From Acanthosepion lycidas (Eukaryota; Mollusca; Cephalopoda; Sepiida; Sepiidae): a stretch of DNA of 64,000 bases. The stretch is from the NCBI GenBank assembly GCA_963932145.1, contig OZ010611.1:55685292-55749291 (forward strand), read 5' to 3'. The translations under genes and the position numbers were made by a program. The notes beneath the pieces were generated by a model. It ran no database searches, had not been told where the DNA came from, and was given only the letters and a program-made list of their open reading frames with translations. How positions within the stretch are numbered: the stretch's first letter is position 1; each line of letters starts with the position of its first letter. Positions 1 through 9,145 of this stretch are shown here, one piece after another.

Positions 1-220
1 ATAGTATAGCCACTCCCACAATAACAAATTCTGTAAAAATACACGTAAACCTAGAGATAGCTTATTCCTAAAATTTCGCTTGAAGATGAAACGTGACTAA
101 ACACCTCAATCCAACTTAATTTTATTAATTATTTGGATGATTTCGGCTCACGTTTTTGAAACATGAGAACTCTTATGTAGCGAAGGAATCATATTTTTAA
201 ACAAAAAATATTATTATAAT

Positions 221-353
221 ATAAGCTCTACTTCTGTATGGAGCACTGTTTTTTAAAAATAAAAACAAAAATACTAAGGAACCCCGGATTATGCATCCAA
301 CGTGTTCTTTTCTATTTTCTGCATACCTGCACAAGGATACATATATATAATTA
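221..353 (+). repeat. 133-bp direct repeat, copy 1
   Basis: This stretch recurs at 685-817, exactly 464 bp downstream, with only a few substitutions. Both copies begin ATAAGCTCTACTTC and run into an (AT)n tract. The second copy leads straight into Penelope-like coding sequence, so the pair may be the repeated (pseudo-LTR-like) ends known in that family. That last step is inference. Bases 1-220 before it are AT-rich and show nothing else. Confidence 0.85.
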
Positions 354-382
354 TATATATATTATGTGTGTGTGTGTGTGTT
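340..382. repeat. (AT)n/(TG)n microsatellite
   Basis: A mixed AT dinucleotide tract is followed by about ten TG dinucleotides. It sits at the 3' end of the first 133-bp direct repeat. Confidence 0.9.
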
Positions 383-684
383 TTGAACAATTAGAAATAT
401 TACAAAATTAAACTTTTCAGACACACCAGGTTGTATGTTAATATTTTTTGTTTTATTATTTCAATTTAGGTTTCTCGAATAGTTTCAGCCAGCATGTCCA
501 TCATCAGGAGAAAAAAAAAATCCTGCTTGTTCACAGTGAACTACTACAGGAGTGAATGACTGTGTCTGAAGGTAGTTAACTTTATCTGTAGTTTTTTTTT
601 TGTTTTTTATCATTAATTTTGGTCAGACCTTGTATTGATGAAATGGCCATTTTCAAGCTGTTTTTAAGATAGAGGCTGGGAGAT
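383..684. other. Spacer between the two 133-bp direct repeats
   Basis: AT-rich, no coding signal. The minus strand at 490-520 contains CCTGATGATGG followed by GGCTGAAAC. This resembles the hammerhead-like motifs common near Penelope-like elements, but the stem between the two motifs does not pair well. Confidence 0.4.
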
Positions 685-800
685 ATAAGCTCTACTTCTG
701 TATGGAGCACTGTTTTTTAAAAATAAAAACAAAAATACTAAGGAACCCCGGATTATCCACCCAACGTGTTCTTTTCTATTTTCTGCACACCTGCACAAGG

Positions 801-817
<17 letters not shown>
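685..817 (+). repeat. 133-bp direct repeat, copy 2
   Basis: Nearly identical to 221-353 (for example TTATGCATCC becomes TTATCCACCC). An (AT)n tract at about 805-832 follows it, and then the Penelope-like coding remnant. The high identity of the two copies points to a fairly recent duplication or a shared element terminus. Confidence 0.85.
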
Positions 818-832
<15 letters not shown>

Positions 833-1235
833 TACAGGTAATCTCTAACCTTATAGTTAAAAATAATAATTCACCTCCTAGCACAAAACTAAATAGAGCA
901 AATATTATTTACGAATTTAAATGCCCATTAAGAAATTGTAATCCGGATCAATCAAAATTCATAAATTATTATATAGGCCATACTACAAGATGTTTGACAC
1001 ACAGACTCACTCTACATCTTTCTGACCATAGCTCAGCTAGGTTCTCATTTAAATATTCATGGAGACCTACTGGACACTATTCATAACATTGACAACACTA
1101 ATATAATAGCATCATCTACATGCAAAAAAAGGCTAAAAATAATGGACGCCTTATTAATAAAAACAAAAAAACAACACTTATTAATATTAACTTTGAACAT
1201 GGACACAATATCTTGACCGTGTTTTGAAAAATGAA
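818..1235 (+). mobile_element. Penelope-like retroelement, 3' end with GIY-YIG endonuclease remnant
   Basis: The plus-strand translation shows IIYEFKCPLRNC, then YYIGHT and RLTLHLSDH. This is the GIY-YIG nuclease core with the Cys pair typical of the C-terminal endonuclease of Penelope-like elements. Further downstream, LKIMDALLIK matches the usual last conserved stretch of these proteins. In the family this domain nicks target DNA to prime reverse transcription. The reverse transcriptase that should lie upstream is absent, and an (AT)n tract and the 133-bp repeat stand in its place. The copy is a 5'-truncated, broken fossil with at least one break. The family assignment rests on motif recognition only. 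Confidence 0.75.
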
Positions 1236-2283
1236 AACATTTTATAAAACATTCATACAACAAACTATTTCTTATTTAACAGTTAAAATATTTAATCCTT
1301 GAAAATGGCTAAATGTATAGCAGAATGCGCTCAGATAAAAAGAACATTCTGACAGTTTTTATATAATTTATCATCCAAAAAGAAAAAAATTGTTAGATCG
1401 CATGAGAATTTGTATAAAAAACTAAATAAAAGCACCTTGTCTTGTCTGTTATATTTAATGAAATGTGCATATATAAAATAAACCGTCTGTGAAGGGGATG
1501 AATAGAAAGATTTTATTTGTAACACCCTCCAAGTGGGATACAAAAGAGCCCTGGTGATACGCCTTAGGCTCCTATCTGAGATATATTAGAATTGCTATCA
1601 TCCTTCATAGTCAGTCAAAATGCTACTGAATCTTGTGTCTGTCTCTGTCATGAGTTAAGCCACCATGGAATATTCTCACCCACGGAATGTTACGGGGCTT
1701 CTATGGGCCCCTTAAGATAACAGTAAATTATTTGTCAAAAGGGAGATAATCGCCTTCTACACTCTCTTAAAAGGCCAGTGTATACTAGCGCTGAACCCCC
1801 TCAACAGGGGTCCAAATATGATAGGGGAAAGCTTGATTGATTGGCAGTGCTTTCTGACCCATGCTATCTTATCAACACCTATATTTATATATGTTACAAA
1901 TTAACCGAAACAAAACTGACTATTAAAAGATGAAAAATTTTCAAGAAATTTTATTGGGTACTTTTTTTTCGTCCAAATCCATGAATTTTTTTTTGTTTTT
2001 TTTTTTTGCTCATTCTAAATCTTTATAAAAACACTATAAAATTCACTATTTTTATTGACAATTTTGAATGTGTTAAAATTATTCGACTTTTTAACAAGAA
2101 AAATCTCAAGTTGATGTTAAAAATTGTTGCAATATATTGTTGATTTATTTAAAACGGTATGATCTATTATGACATCTCTAATTTGTATTTAGATACATTA
2201 TATTTATTTAAAATTTTTCTAGTTAAATTATTCAACTATATTGTATATATTCTATCAGTGTACATAATTAGGTTACAATAAAA
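1236..2283. other. AT-rich intergenic sequence, no gene recognised
   Basis: Mostly AT-rich with homopolymer T and A runs. The part at about 1540-1880 is less AT-rich and includes a perfect small hairpin (CCCCT CAAC AGGGG) near 1796-1810. It may be an unrecognised dispersed repeat. The open frames here are short and antisense to nothing recognisable. Confidence 0.6.
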
Positions 2284-2582
2284 TTTCAGTATCTGTCTAT
2301 ATTTCTGAGATGGGGTATTATGTACACTATTTACATTATTGTCCTCATCTTTTTGTTGCCATATTTCTCACAACGTTTCAGACTTCTTAAGGTGGTTTGA
2401 ACTGAACCCTTTATTTTGCTGGCTAGGGCAGGCTATTCTAGTTAGAGATCTAATAGATGTCAGTTATCAGTTATCTCCTGTTAATTCACCTCTCCAAGTT
2501 TTCCACTGAACTCACAACTCTTTGGGTCATGTCACTGGATCTAACCAACGCCTTTATCCACTGTGCCATGTGTCCTTAAGGA
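2284..2582 (-). mobile_element. tRNA-derived SINE, copy A
   Basis: Read on the minus strand, this copy starts with a tRNA-like head. The A box TGGCACAGTGG is at 2558-2568 and a degenerate B box GAGTTCAGTGG is at 2503-2513. A body and a 3' tail follow. It aligns throughout with the copies at 11.0-11.6 kb. The tail (2284-2365 on plus: TATTTCTGAGATGGGGTATT ... GTCCTCATCTTT) is the part homologous to the 107-bp array and the large 89-bp satellite. The split of head and body is visible in the sequence. The tRNA type (class II, Leu/Ser-like) is an inference. Confidence 0.8.
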
Positions 2583-3010
2583 CATCTTTGTATGAATTTC
2601 TAGGAATTATAAACTTAATGTCTTCAGCAACCATTTTCACCAGTGCTCATATTGCAATTTTTTTTTGCTGTTATCATTGCATGTTTTTTACCAGTTTTTT
2701 ACGATGTTTTTTTACAATAAAATTTCTATTTTATACAAATAATAACTTGAGATGTAGTAGAGAGGGGTCTGTATCATACATTTGGAGAGCGTACCTTAGA
2801 TTTGGGGAGGGAGGCACAAGACCCTTGAACTGGCCCTTCTCCCTTAGATTTCTCTAGTTAGCCTCTTAACTATTTATTGATTGTATATTTCCCTTTATAA
2901 GTAAATTTAAAAAAGAAAGAAATATAATTCAACATTTCTAACCAAAATAAGAAAAGCCGAACTTGATTTATTTCCTTTTGATCTCAAAAATATTTGTAGC
3001 CTTATTAAAG
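2583..3010. other. AT-rich intergenic sequence
   Basis: No recognisable coding or structural feature. A 111-codon open frame overlaps the SINE edge and this region, but it has no domain and looks random. Confidence 0.6.
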
Positions 3011-3486
3011 ACACTAGCAGTATAACCCGACTTTGCCTGGGTCTTTCATTACTGGGAATTTTTGCCGTTTAATTGGAGCAGTTTAAATTTAAAGTCAGCC
3101 CACCCAAAAATCAACATTAGTAACAACAATTGGGCATAACTGAGGCACATCCCCAAATGGGGGGGGGGTAACAATTTGAATGGAGGGTGGCCCTGAAAAG
3201 GGCCGATTTTGCGTTTTCAATCTTGCAAGGAAGGAACCTCTTTCATGGACTGTCATAATAATAATATACGATAATTTTTATTTATGATATAAATATTTTT
3301 TTTTATAATTTTAATAATCTTTTGCATCAGATTTCAAATCCCTAAATTGATTGTACACTGTTTTTACAGACATTAAATTTTGCCTTTGATTTTTGCACAA
3401 AACCAGCACTGAAGAATTATCTATCAAACAAAAATATTTTCATTGAAATTTGATGAAAACTGTGAAAACGCATAAACTACACCTGA

Positions 3487-3518
<32 letters not shown>
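3011..3518 (+). repeat. Dispersed retroelement-like repeat, copy 1, ending in (CA)n
   Basis: Begins CTAGCAGTATAACCCGACTT and ends with TGATCACACAC and a CA run (3488-3518). Its terminal segment GTGAAAACGCATAAAC is shared with copy 2 at 4665-5066. The terminal sequence ATTTTGACAATTACAGATA belonging to this copy is displaced to 4487-4512 by a ~960-bp insertion. The end structure suggests the 3' end of an RTE-type LINE or a SINE that uses it; that is inference. Confidence 0.65.
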
Positions 3519-3520
<2 letters not shown>

Positions 3521-4481
3521 TTATATTCCGTGCTAACGGGAATATATACTTGACAAATATGGTGGATAAATAAATAAAGGTTTATTCTAAAAACCAGTAC
3601 AATAAGAAATAAGTTAACAGTTATGCGCACGATCGTCGCAAGTCAATCCAGTAGTGAGTGCTGCTATTGGAAGGTCGGTAGTTCTTGCTTAAGTCTGAGT
3701 CATACTCAACAGATCCCAGCTGGTATATTTAACAGCCCCCCCCCCCCGCGAGTCGTATGTAGCACAAGGCCGAGTTTATTGTGGGTTCTCCAAGCCCGTA
3801 TGGCTTGGCCAAAAAATTCCCTTCGAACCCATATAAACGGGTTCAGGATCAGTCTACCTCCCCGAATGAGACTCTGCCCTTCGGCAGAGCCTAGTCCGGG
3901 TTCCTTTCTGCCCAAAGGCAGAGAGTTTGACCATCATAGCTGAAAAGATTTCAGCTGGAATATTCAGCCCCCCCCCCACGAGGGTTGCATGTGGCACAAG
4001 GCCGGGTTTAATGTGGGTTCTCCAAGCCCGTATGCTCGGGCAAAAATTCCCCCTTAGACCCCATAAAAAACGGGGTCGGGTCGGTCTACCACCCCAGACA
4101 AGACTCTGCCCTTCAGCATAGCCTCGTCTGGGTTCCTCTCTGCTCAGAGGCAGAGAGTTCAACTGAAAAGATTTCAGCTGGAATATTTAACGCAGGTTAC
4201 ATGTGGCACAAGGCCGGGTTTAACATGGGTTCTCCAAACCCGTAGGCTCAGCCAAAAATATTCCCTTTGAACATGTATAAATAGGTTCAGGGTCAGTTTA
4301 CCTCCCCAAACGAGACTCTGCCCTTCGACTGAACCTTGAGAAAGAGCAGAGAGTTCAACCACACAGCCGAAAACATTTCGGCTGGACTCCGTCGTCTGTT
4401 GACTTACCGATACTTATAAGTAGTTACTACCTTTAGTGTAGCTACTCATGGGTGTGACAGGTTATTCCAGTTCCATTACAT
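3519..4481. mobile_element. ~960-bp insertion in the (CA)n tract of the repeat (possible solo LTR)
   Basis: The CA tract of copy 1 stops at 3518 and resumes at 4482 before ATTTTGACAATTACAG, so everything between is inserted. The ends read TATTATATTCCG and TTCCATTACAT, close to a TGTTAT...ATTACA LTR outline. CACAC flanks both sides, but a target duplication cannot be proven inside a CA repeat. The interior is clearly more GC-rich than its surroundings and carries three tandem units. The family is unknown. A solo LTR of a Gypsy-like element is my best guess. Confidence 0.5.
3711..4375. repeat. Three tandem units of ~205-236 bp inside the insertion
   Basis: Units start near 3711, 3947 and 4170, each at GATTTCAGCTGGAATA or a variant. 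A fourth partial start (AACATTTCGGCTGGA) lies near 4372. Each unit contains a poly-C run (absent from the third), GGCACAAGGCCGGGTTTA, a TATAAA-like stretch and AGACTCTGCCCTTC. The unit length shrinks from left to right. Open frames of about 100 codons on both strands here result from the GC-rich repeat, not from a gene. Confidence 0.85.
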
Positions 4482-4664
4482 CACACACATTTTGACAATT
4501 ACAGATATAGATATAATTAATTATATAAATTTAACTGCATAATAATAAATAATATTATTGTAATAATTTAAACTATTAAAGTTTTTATGAAAGATATATA
4601 TCCAAGAACAGAGTTGCTGAGAGTTATAATGAACAAAAAGTAGTGGAGAGCCATTGTCGCCAAC

Positions 4665-5066
4665 AATTTGAACTCAAAATTGGCACTGAAGAATTATCTG
4701 TCAAACTGTTATAGTACCTATTCTATTGTAATGGACTCTCCCAGAGACAATAAGTAGCAGTAGCGGTCGCCAGTTCGGCTCAGTGGTGTTGAGCGAGTCA
4801 GACGATATCGGACATTGAAGTACCAACCATCACAACTAGATTGCTGCGTCATTAACTCTTATTTCCAAGTTTCTAACGTTTTGTATGTCGAACCTAATTT
4901 AGGACGACTTATTGAAATACAAGTCTCCACTGTGAAAACTACTCTACAACACAAACAAAAAAAATTTCATCGAAATCTGACAAAAACTGTGGAAACGCAC
5001 AAACAACATCTGATCACACACACACACATACATACACACACATTTTGAGAATTACAGATATAGATA
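4665..5066 (+). repeat. Dispersed retroelement-like repeat, copy 2
   Basis: Matches copy 1 from GCACTGAAGAATTATCTGTC to the CA tract and then ATTTTGAGAATTACAGATA at the end. It is interrupted at 4707-4951 by a solo LTR. The uninterrupted copy 1 shows the empty site (TATCAAACAAAAATATTTTC, about 3422-3441). Confidence 0.75.
4707..4951. mobile_element. Solo LTR, 245 bp, with 5-bp target duplication
   Basis: Starts TGTTATAGTACC and ends CTCTACAACA, the TG...CA outline of an LTR. It is flanked by CAAAC at 4702-4706 and again at 4952-4956. The same repeat at about 3422 has this site unoccupied, with a single CAAAC, which confirms the boundaries. A 5-bp duplication and TGT...ACA ends fit a Gypsy-like element reduced to one LTR by recombination. 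It is a fossil with no internal region. The intact duplication suggests it is not very old, but one LTR alone cannot be dated. Confidence 0.8.
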
Positions 5067-5079
5067 ACTAAAGCAATGG

Positions 5080-5240
5080 ATGAAAAATCTGACACCGAAA
5101 AACAAAGGCACATTTGAATCGTGAAAGATGCCTTTGAAAAATAAGCAAAGTATTAAGAAACAGGAAAACAGTGCTGAACTGTTGTCTAGTGTCAAACCTC
5201 TTGTATGGCAGTGAATGTTGGACAATCTACCAACATAACA
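5080..5240 (+). pseudogene. Non-LTR retrotransposon RT remnant, C-terminal segment
   Basis: The plus-strand translation gives IVKDAFEK, SKVLRNRKT and LLYGSECWTI across shifting frames. This is the conserved stretch downstream of the reverse-transcriptase palm in a common invertebrate LINE family. It is decayed, with frameshifts between the motifs. The same LLYGSECWTI motif is the core of the tandem array at 6.0-7.5 kb, there on the opposite strand. The LINE clade (RTE- or CR1-like) was not determined. Confidence 0.65.
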
Positions 5241-5512
5241 CAGATGACTGACACAGAAAAACTAAAGGAGCTCCTAGAGAAGGTAGCAAAGGAAAGTGAG
5301 AAGAAAGGACTAATCATTAATTGTAAGAAGACATAATGTATGGTAGTCAGAAAGGGAAAAATTCATGAACAATGAATTGGAGAGGTTAACATGAAACAAA
5401 TTCAAAAGTTTAAATCTCTGGGAAGTCTTTTCACAGATGGCAGGTCAATGTGTCACAGAAATCCAAAAGTGCATAGGAATAAGAAAAGATGTCTCCAAGG
5501 TAAGTGAACCAT
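5241..5512 (+). pseudogene. Non-LTR retrotransposon RT remnant, thumb-proximal segment
   Basis: The translation shows EKLKELLEKVAKESEKKGL, then INCKKT, then KFKSLGSLFTDGR. These motifs normally lie upstream of LLYGSECWTI in the same protein. Here they follow it, so the two pieces are joined in reversed order, either as head-to-tail copies or as a rearrangement. The frame contains a stop soon after INCKKT. Confidence 0.65.
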
Positions 5513-5539
5513 TGTTTTCCTCTGTCTCTCTTGCCTTAA

Positions 5540-6030
5540 ATCTGTCCTGTGGTTATCACATTTTCCAAGCCCTCTTTCCTCACTAGAAATTTCAACTGTC
5601 TCTCCCTAATGTTAAGTATATCTCCTTTTTGTTTTCACTCTCTCTAGGACTTCGTCATTGCTCACATGTTTGGTCCATGGAATTCTCAGAATCTTTATGT
5701 AAAACCACATTTCAAGTCTCCCTCTTCTTCATCTGTGAGGAGATTTTCCACCATTCACAGCAATATAAAAGGACTGATATTACATAAGAGTTCAGTATTA
5801 TTTACTTTGTTTCTGATGAAACTTTCCTGTTTCTTAATACTATACTTAGCTATCCTGTGAGTATCAAGTTTCCAAGCCCTCTTTCTTCATTATGTGCCCA
5901 GAAATTTCAGCTGTCTATTCCCAATGTTAAGCATAAGTGTAAATTTTAGTTGTTATTTTCTGTAGAACTTTCTCGTTACACACATGTTCGGTCCATGGTA
6001 TTCTCAGAATGGTTGTGTAGAACGACACAT
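5540..6030 (-). pseudogene. Non-LTR retrotransposon RT, region after the amplified module, duplicated
   Basis: The minus-strand translation gives LRIPWTEHVCNEKVL and then AEISGHIMKKEGLE, which follow the ECWTISSQMKKR motif in the family protein. The segment is present twice, at about 5560-5720 and 5868-6030 (period about 308 bp). A copy of the 105-bp module (5722-5825) lies between. It is therefore the 3' flank of the tandem array, itself duplicated once together with a module. Confidence 0.7.
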
Positions 6031-7480
6031 TTCTCCTGCTTCAACTCTTTACTTCATCTGCGAGATTGTCCAGAATTCAATACCATACAGAAGGACAGAT
6101 ATTACATAACAGTTCAGTACTCTTTTCTCTGTTTCTGTTGCTTCAAGTCTCTTCTTCATCTATTAGGTGATTGTCCAGCATTCATTGCCATACAGGAGGA
6201 CAGATATTACATAACAGTTCAGTACTCTTATCTTTGTTTCTGTTGCTTCAAGTTTCTTCTTCATCTGCGAAGAAATAGTCCAGTATTCAGTGCCATATAG
6301 GAGGACTGATGTTACATAACATTTCAGTACTCTTTTCTTTCTTTCTGTTGTTTCAATTCTCTTCTTCATCTGTGAGGAGATTGTCCAGCATTCTTTGGCA
6401 TACAGGAGGACTGATATTACATAAAAATTCAGTACTCTATTCTTTCTTTCTGTTGCTTCAATTCTCTTCTTCATCTGTGAGGAGATTGTCCAGTATTCAC
6501 TGCCATATAAGAGGACTTATATTATATAACAGTTCAGTAATCTTTTCTTTCTTTCTGTTGTTTCAAGTCTCTTCTTCATCTGTTAGGAGATTGTCCAGTA
6601 TTCACTGCCATATAGGAGGACTGACATTATATAACAGTTCAGTATAATTTTCTTTGTTTCGGTTGCTTCAAGTCTCTTCTTCATCTGCGAAGAGATTGCC
6701 CAGCATTCAATGACATATATGGAGGACTGATGTTATATAACAGTTCAGTACACTTTTCTTTTATTCAGCTGCAAAGAGATTGTCCAGTATTCACTCCCAT
6801 ATAGGAGGACTGATATTATATAAGAGTTCAGTTCTCTTTTCTTTGTTTCTCTTGCTTCAAGTCTCTTATTCATCTGTGAGGAGATTGTCCAGCATTCATT
6901 GCCATATAGGAAGACTGATATTACATAACAGTTCCGTACTCTTTTCTTTGTTTCGGTTGCTTCAATTCTCTTCTTCATCTGTGAGGAGATTGTCCACTAT
7001 TCACTGACATATAAGAGGACTGATATTATATAACAGTTCAGTATACTTTTCTTTGTTTCTGTTGCTTCAAGCCTCTTCTTCATCTGTGAGGAGATTGTCC
7101 AGCATTCACTGCTTTACAGGAGGACAGATATTACATAACAGTTCAGTACTCTTTTCTTTCTTTCTGTTGCTTTAAGTCTCTTCTTCATATGTGAAGAGAT
7201 TGTCCAGTATTCACTGCCATATAAGAGGACTCATATTATATAACAGTTCAGTATTCTTTTCTTTGTTTCTGTTGCTTCAATTCTCTTCTTCATCTGTGAG
7301 GAGATTGTCCAGTATTCACTGCTATATAGGAGGACTGATATTATATAACAGTTCAGTATTCTTTTCTTTGTTTCTGTTGCTTCAAGTCTTTTCTTCATCT
7401 GTGAGGAGATATTCCAGCATTCAATGCCGTATAGAAGGACAGATATCACCTAACAGTTCAGTACTCTTCTCTTTGAGTCT
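6030..7480 (-). repeat. 105-bp tandem array made from a LINE RT segment (~14 units)
   Basis: The landmark CTGTTGCTTCAA (or a variant) recurs at 6135, 6240, 6345, 6450, 6555, 6660, 6850, 6954, 7059, 7164, 7269 and 7374. Steps are exactly 105 bp except around one shortened unit near 6760. On the minus strand each unit encodes about 35 residues including VLNCYVISVLLYG, SECWTISSQMKKR and LEATETK. Because 105 is a multiple of three, the frame runs through several units (for example 6474 to 6163 and 7449 to 7231). This is a protein-coding piece of a retrotransposon turned into a satellite. I see no start signal or host gene structure, so translation is not implied. Confidence 0.9.
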
Positions 7481-7590
7481 CATGATATTTTCACGTTTCT
7501 TTATAAATACTTGGCTTCATTTTTGGTAGGCATCTTTTGCTATCCTAATGCACCTTTGGATTTCAGTGTTACACTTTCTGTATTCTTGTT
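7481..7590 (-). pseudogene. Non-LTR retrotransposon RT, region before the amplified module
   Basis: Reading minus from 7590, the translation shows KCNTEIQRCIRIAKDAYQK, equivalent to the family stretch that precedes LRNRK and LNCYVISVLLYG. It forms the 5' flank of the 105-bp array, so 5540-7590 is one LINE fragment with its middle module expanded. Confidence 0.65.
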
Positions 7591-7635
7591 TATAAAAAAA
7601 AAAGCAAACATGGACTTTCATGCCCACAAAACATG

Positions 7636-7806
7636 GAATGTCAAAAGGACAGCTTTTTTTCCATTGACACTGTGTTTACTTAAACTACCTTCGCTCATCA
7701 GCAATGTTTATTGTTTTAAAAAGCGGTGATTAGAATTAAATAAAACCTAAACATATGATGAAAGTGAATTCATACAACTTTTTGTTCTTGAGAATTTCCA
7801 ACAGAA
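7636..7806 (+). repeat. ~170-bp repeat, left copy of an inverted pair
   Basis: Matches the reverse complement of 12,866-13,040 over roughly its whole length. Shared landmarks are TCCATTGACA, AATGTTTATTGTTT, GATTAGAATT and AAAACCTAAACATATGA. The copies face each other across about 5 kb. There is no coding signal. This may be a dispersed repeat family rather than the ends of one element. Confidence 0.8.
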
Positions 7807-8294
7807 ACATTAAACTCTATTGTTTCTTTACAAGAATAATTTATTGTTTATTTACAAGAATAATTTTATATTTACAACATTCTAAATACTTGTATTTACT
7901 ATTTACATTTATTTTCATGAAGTAGAGATATTTTAATACATTTATCTGCAGTTAGTTGTGGAAACATATAATACATTTTATTAAACTTTATATTTATTTA
8001 CATAACACTTTTAGTTAGAGTATTTTTTTGCATGTTTAAAGTATACTACCTGTGATTCGTTGAGTCACTGAAGGTTGAGATTATAAAACATTGAAGTTGC
8101 TTTCGACATTAAAAAAATCTCTGTTTGAAGAACGTTGAGATAAAAATACTTACTGTATAAACAAATCATATTTTAAAATCATACAAGAGAAACAATTTGT
8201 TTCTTACTGTGGACAGTGTTACCATAGTCTGAAGCGGTCTCTTTGAAGTTTGTCAGGGCTGTTGCTTTTAGCATGAGGTAGTGAAATTCACTAG
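7807..8294. other. AT-rich sequence
   Basis: Contains a short local duplication (TTTACAAGAATAATTT twice, 7824-7871). Nothing else is recognisable. Confidence 0.6.
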
Positions 8295-8715
8295 TGAGAG
8301 TAGCGTGGTCCTCAATGGCAGTTGGTCATATCCGGTTTAGGACCAGATTTTGTGTGTTTTAGACACTTTCTCGTAAGAAAATTGACTCCAAAATTAAATT
8401 ATTTATTTACTTTCCAATTGGCCAAAATAAGCTATGTGGTATGTCTTCCACTACATCCACACAATATTTTGGCAGTAGTGGCGTGGACCTTGATGACAGT
8501 TGCGCGTATCTTGTTTGGAGCCAGATTTTGTGCGTTCTCCACTTACTTCTCTCCCCTCTTCTTACACGCTAATAAATTTATATCTTTCTTTACCCACTCT
8601 CTATATATGACTTCTAACAAACACACAAGCGAACAAAATTCACAGCGTTTTATAGTAATATAGATAGCAGAAACAAATAAATAAAAATATAAATCGAGAT
8701 TTAAGCCTAAAAGTC
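8295..8715 (+). repeat. Dispersed repeat with internal ~175-bp duplication
   Basis: The segment around 8298-8360 (TAGCGTGGTCCTCAATGGCAG ... GGACCAGATTTTGTG) recurs in diverged form at 8475-8540 (TGGCGTGGACC ... GAGCCAGATTTTGTG). The 3' part ends TTTTATAGTAATATAGATAGC, the style of ending seen in RTE-type elements. The following ~50 bp (AGCAGAAACAAATAAAT ... TTAAGCCTAAAA) recurs at 9036-9085. Open frames here carry no domain. Confidence 0.5.
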
Positions 8716-8744
8716 CTAGAAGTCGCGCACCATCCACGTTTTCA

Positions 8745-8940
8745 TTAAAAAAAAACACATAAAAAACGCCTTTATTGATCTTAATCATAATAGATGCTCA
8801 AAATGTGCACCCCTTCCAATAAAACAAGCATCAATTCTCTTCATCAAACTGTCTTTCACTCTCCTGAGGCTTTTGCACCTTTGTTTACTCTTCTACTGTG
8901 ATGAGGTTGGTGTGCGAATTCTGGGACACTTTGTATATAT
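8745..8940 (-). pseudogene. Tc1/IS630-type transposase C-terminal remnant
   Basis: In one minus-strand frame the sequence reads SLRRVKDSLMKRIDAC then GAHFEHLL and a stop near 8787. This matches the usual ending of DDE_3 transposases (basic helix, then G-x-HFEHLL). Upstream on the same strand (about 8920-8936) lies TATACAAAGTGTCCC, which looks like a terminal inverted repeat. If so, the catalytic middle is deleted and this is a short internally deleted derivative. The call rests on one C-terminal motif, so it is tentative. Confidence 0.45.
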
Positions 8941-8945
8941 ATATT

Positions 8946-8991
<46 letters not shown>

Positions 8992-9000
8992 TAGATATAG

Positions 9001-9038
<38 letters not shown>

Positions 9039-9039
9039 C
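8933..9039. repeat. Compound microsatellite (AT)n-(AG)n-(GATA)n
   Basis: An AT tract, an AG tract (about 8971-8990) and about nine GATA units (9003-9039) in direct succession. Confidence 0.95.
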
Positions 9040-9088
9040 AGAAACAAATAAATGAAAATATAAATCATGATTTATGCCTAAAATACTC
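9036..9088 (+). repeat. Second copy of the 8660-8712 segment
   Basis: AGCAGAAACAAATAAATGAAA and GCCTAAAATACTCGGAGATT match 8667-8715. A third partial copy lies at 10,004-10,035 (GGATTTAAGCTTAAAATACT). The first two bracket the transposase remnant and microsatellite. Confidence 0.7.
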
Positions 9089-9109
9089 GGAGATTATGAT
9101 GTGGTGTGT

Positions 9110-9145
9110 GGGGGGGGGGGGCGATATTGCCCCCCCCCCCCCCCC
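9110..9145. repeat. Poly-G/poly-C inverted pair
   Basis: A run of 12 G (9110-9121), then CGATATTG, then a run of 16 C (9130-9145). It can fold into a very GC-rich hairpin or G-rich structure. Runs of this kind are prone to length error in sequencing. Confidence 0.85.

Noticed and set aside
490-520. Hammerhead ribozyme on the minus strand (CTGATGA ... GAAAC)
   Set aside because: The intervening sequence does not form a stem II with the required closing G-C pair.
1659-1715. Perfect Kozak GCCACCATGG with a 16-residue open frame
   Set aside because: Very short and with no supporting context; a chance match is likely.
2522-2857. 111-codon plus-strand open frame
   Set aside because: Starts inside the antisense of SINE copy A and continues into AT-rich DNA. 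It has a Phe/Ser-rich composition with no domain.
3623-4162. Open frames of about 100 codons on both strands
   Set aside because: They lie in GC-rich tandem units of the ~960-bp insertion and follow its repeat structure. Opposite-strand frames are equally long, which points to composition rather than coding.
8322-8663. 113-codon plus-strand open frame
   Set aside because: Runs through a dispersed repeat with an internal duplication and has no domain.
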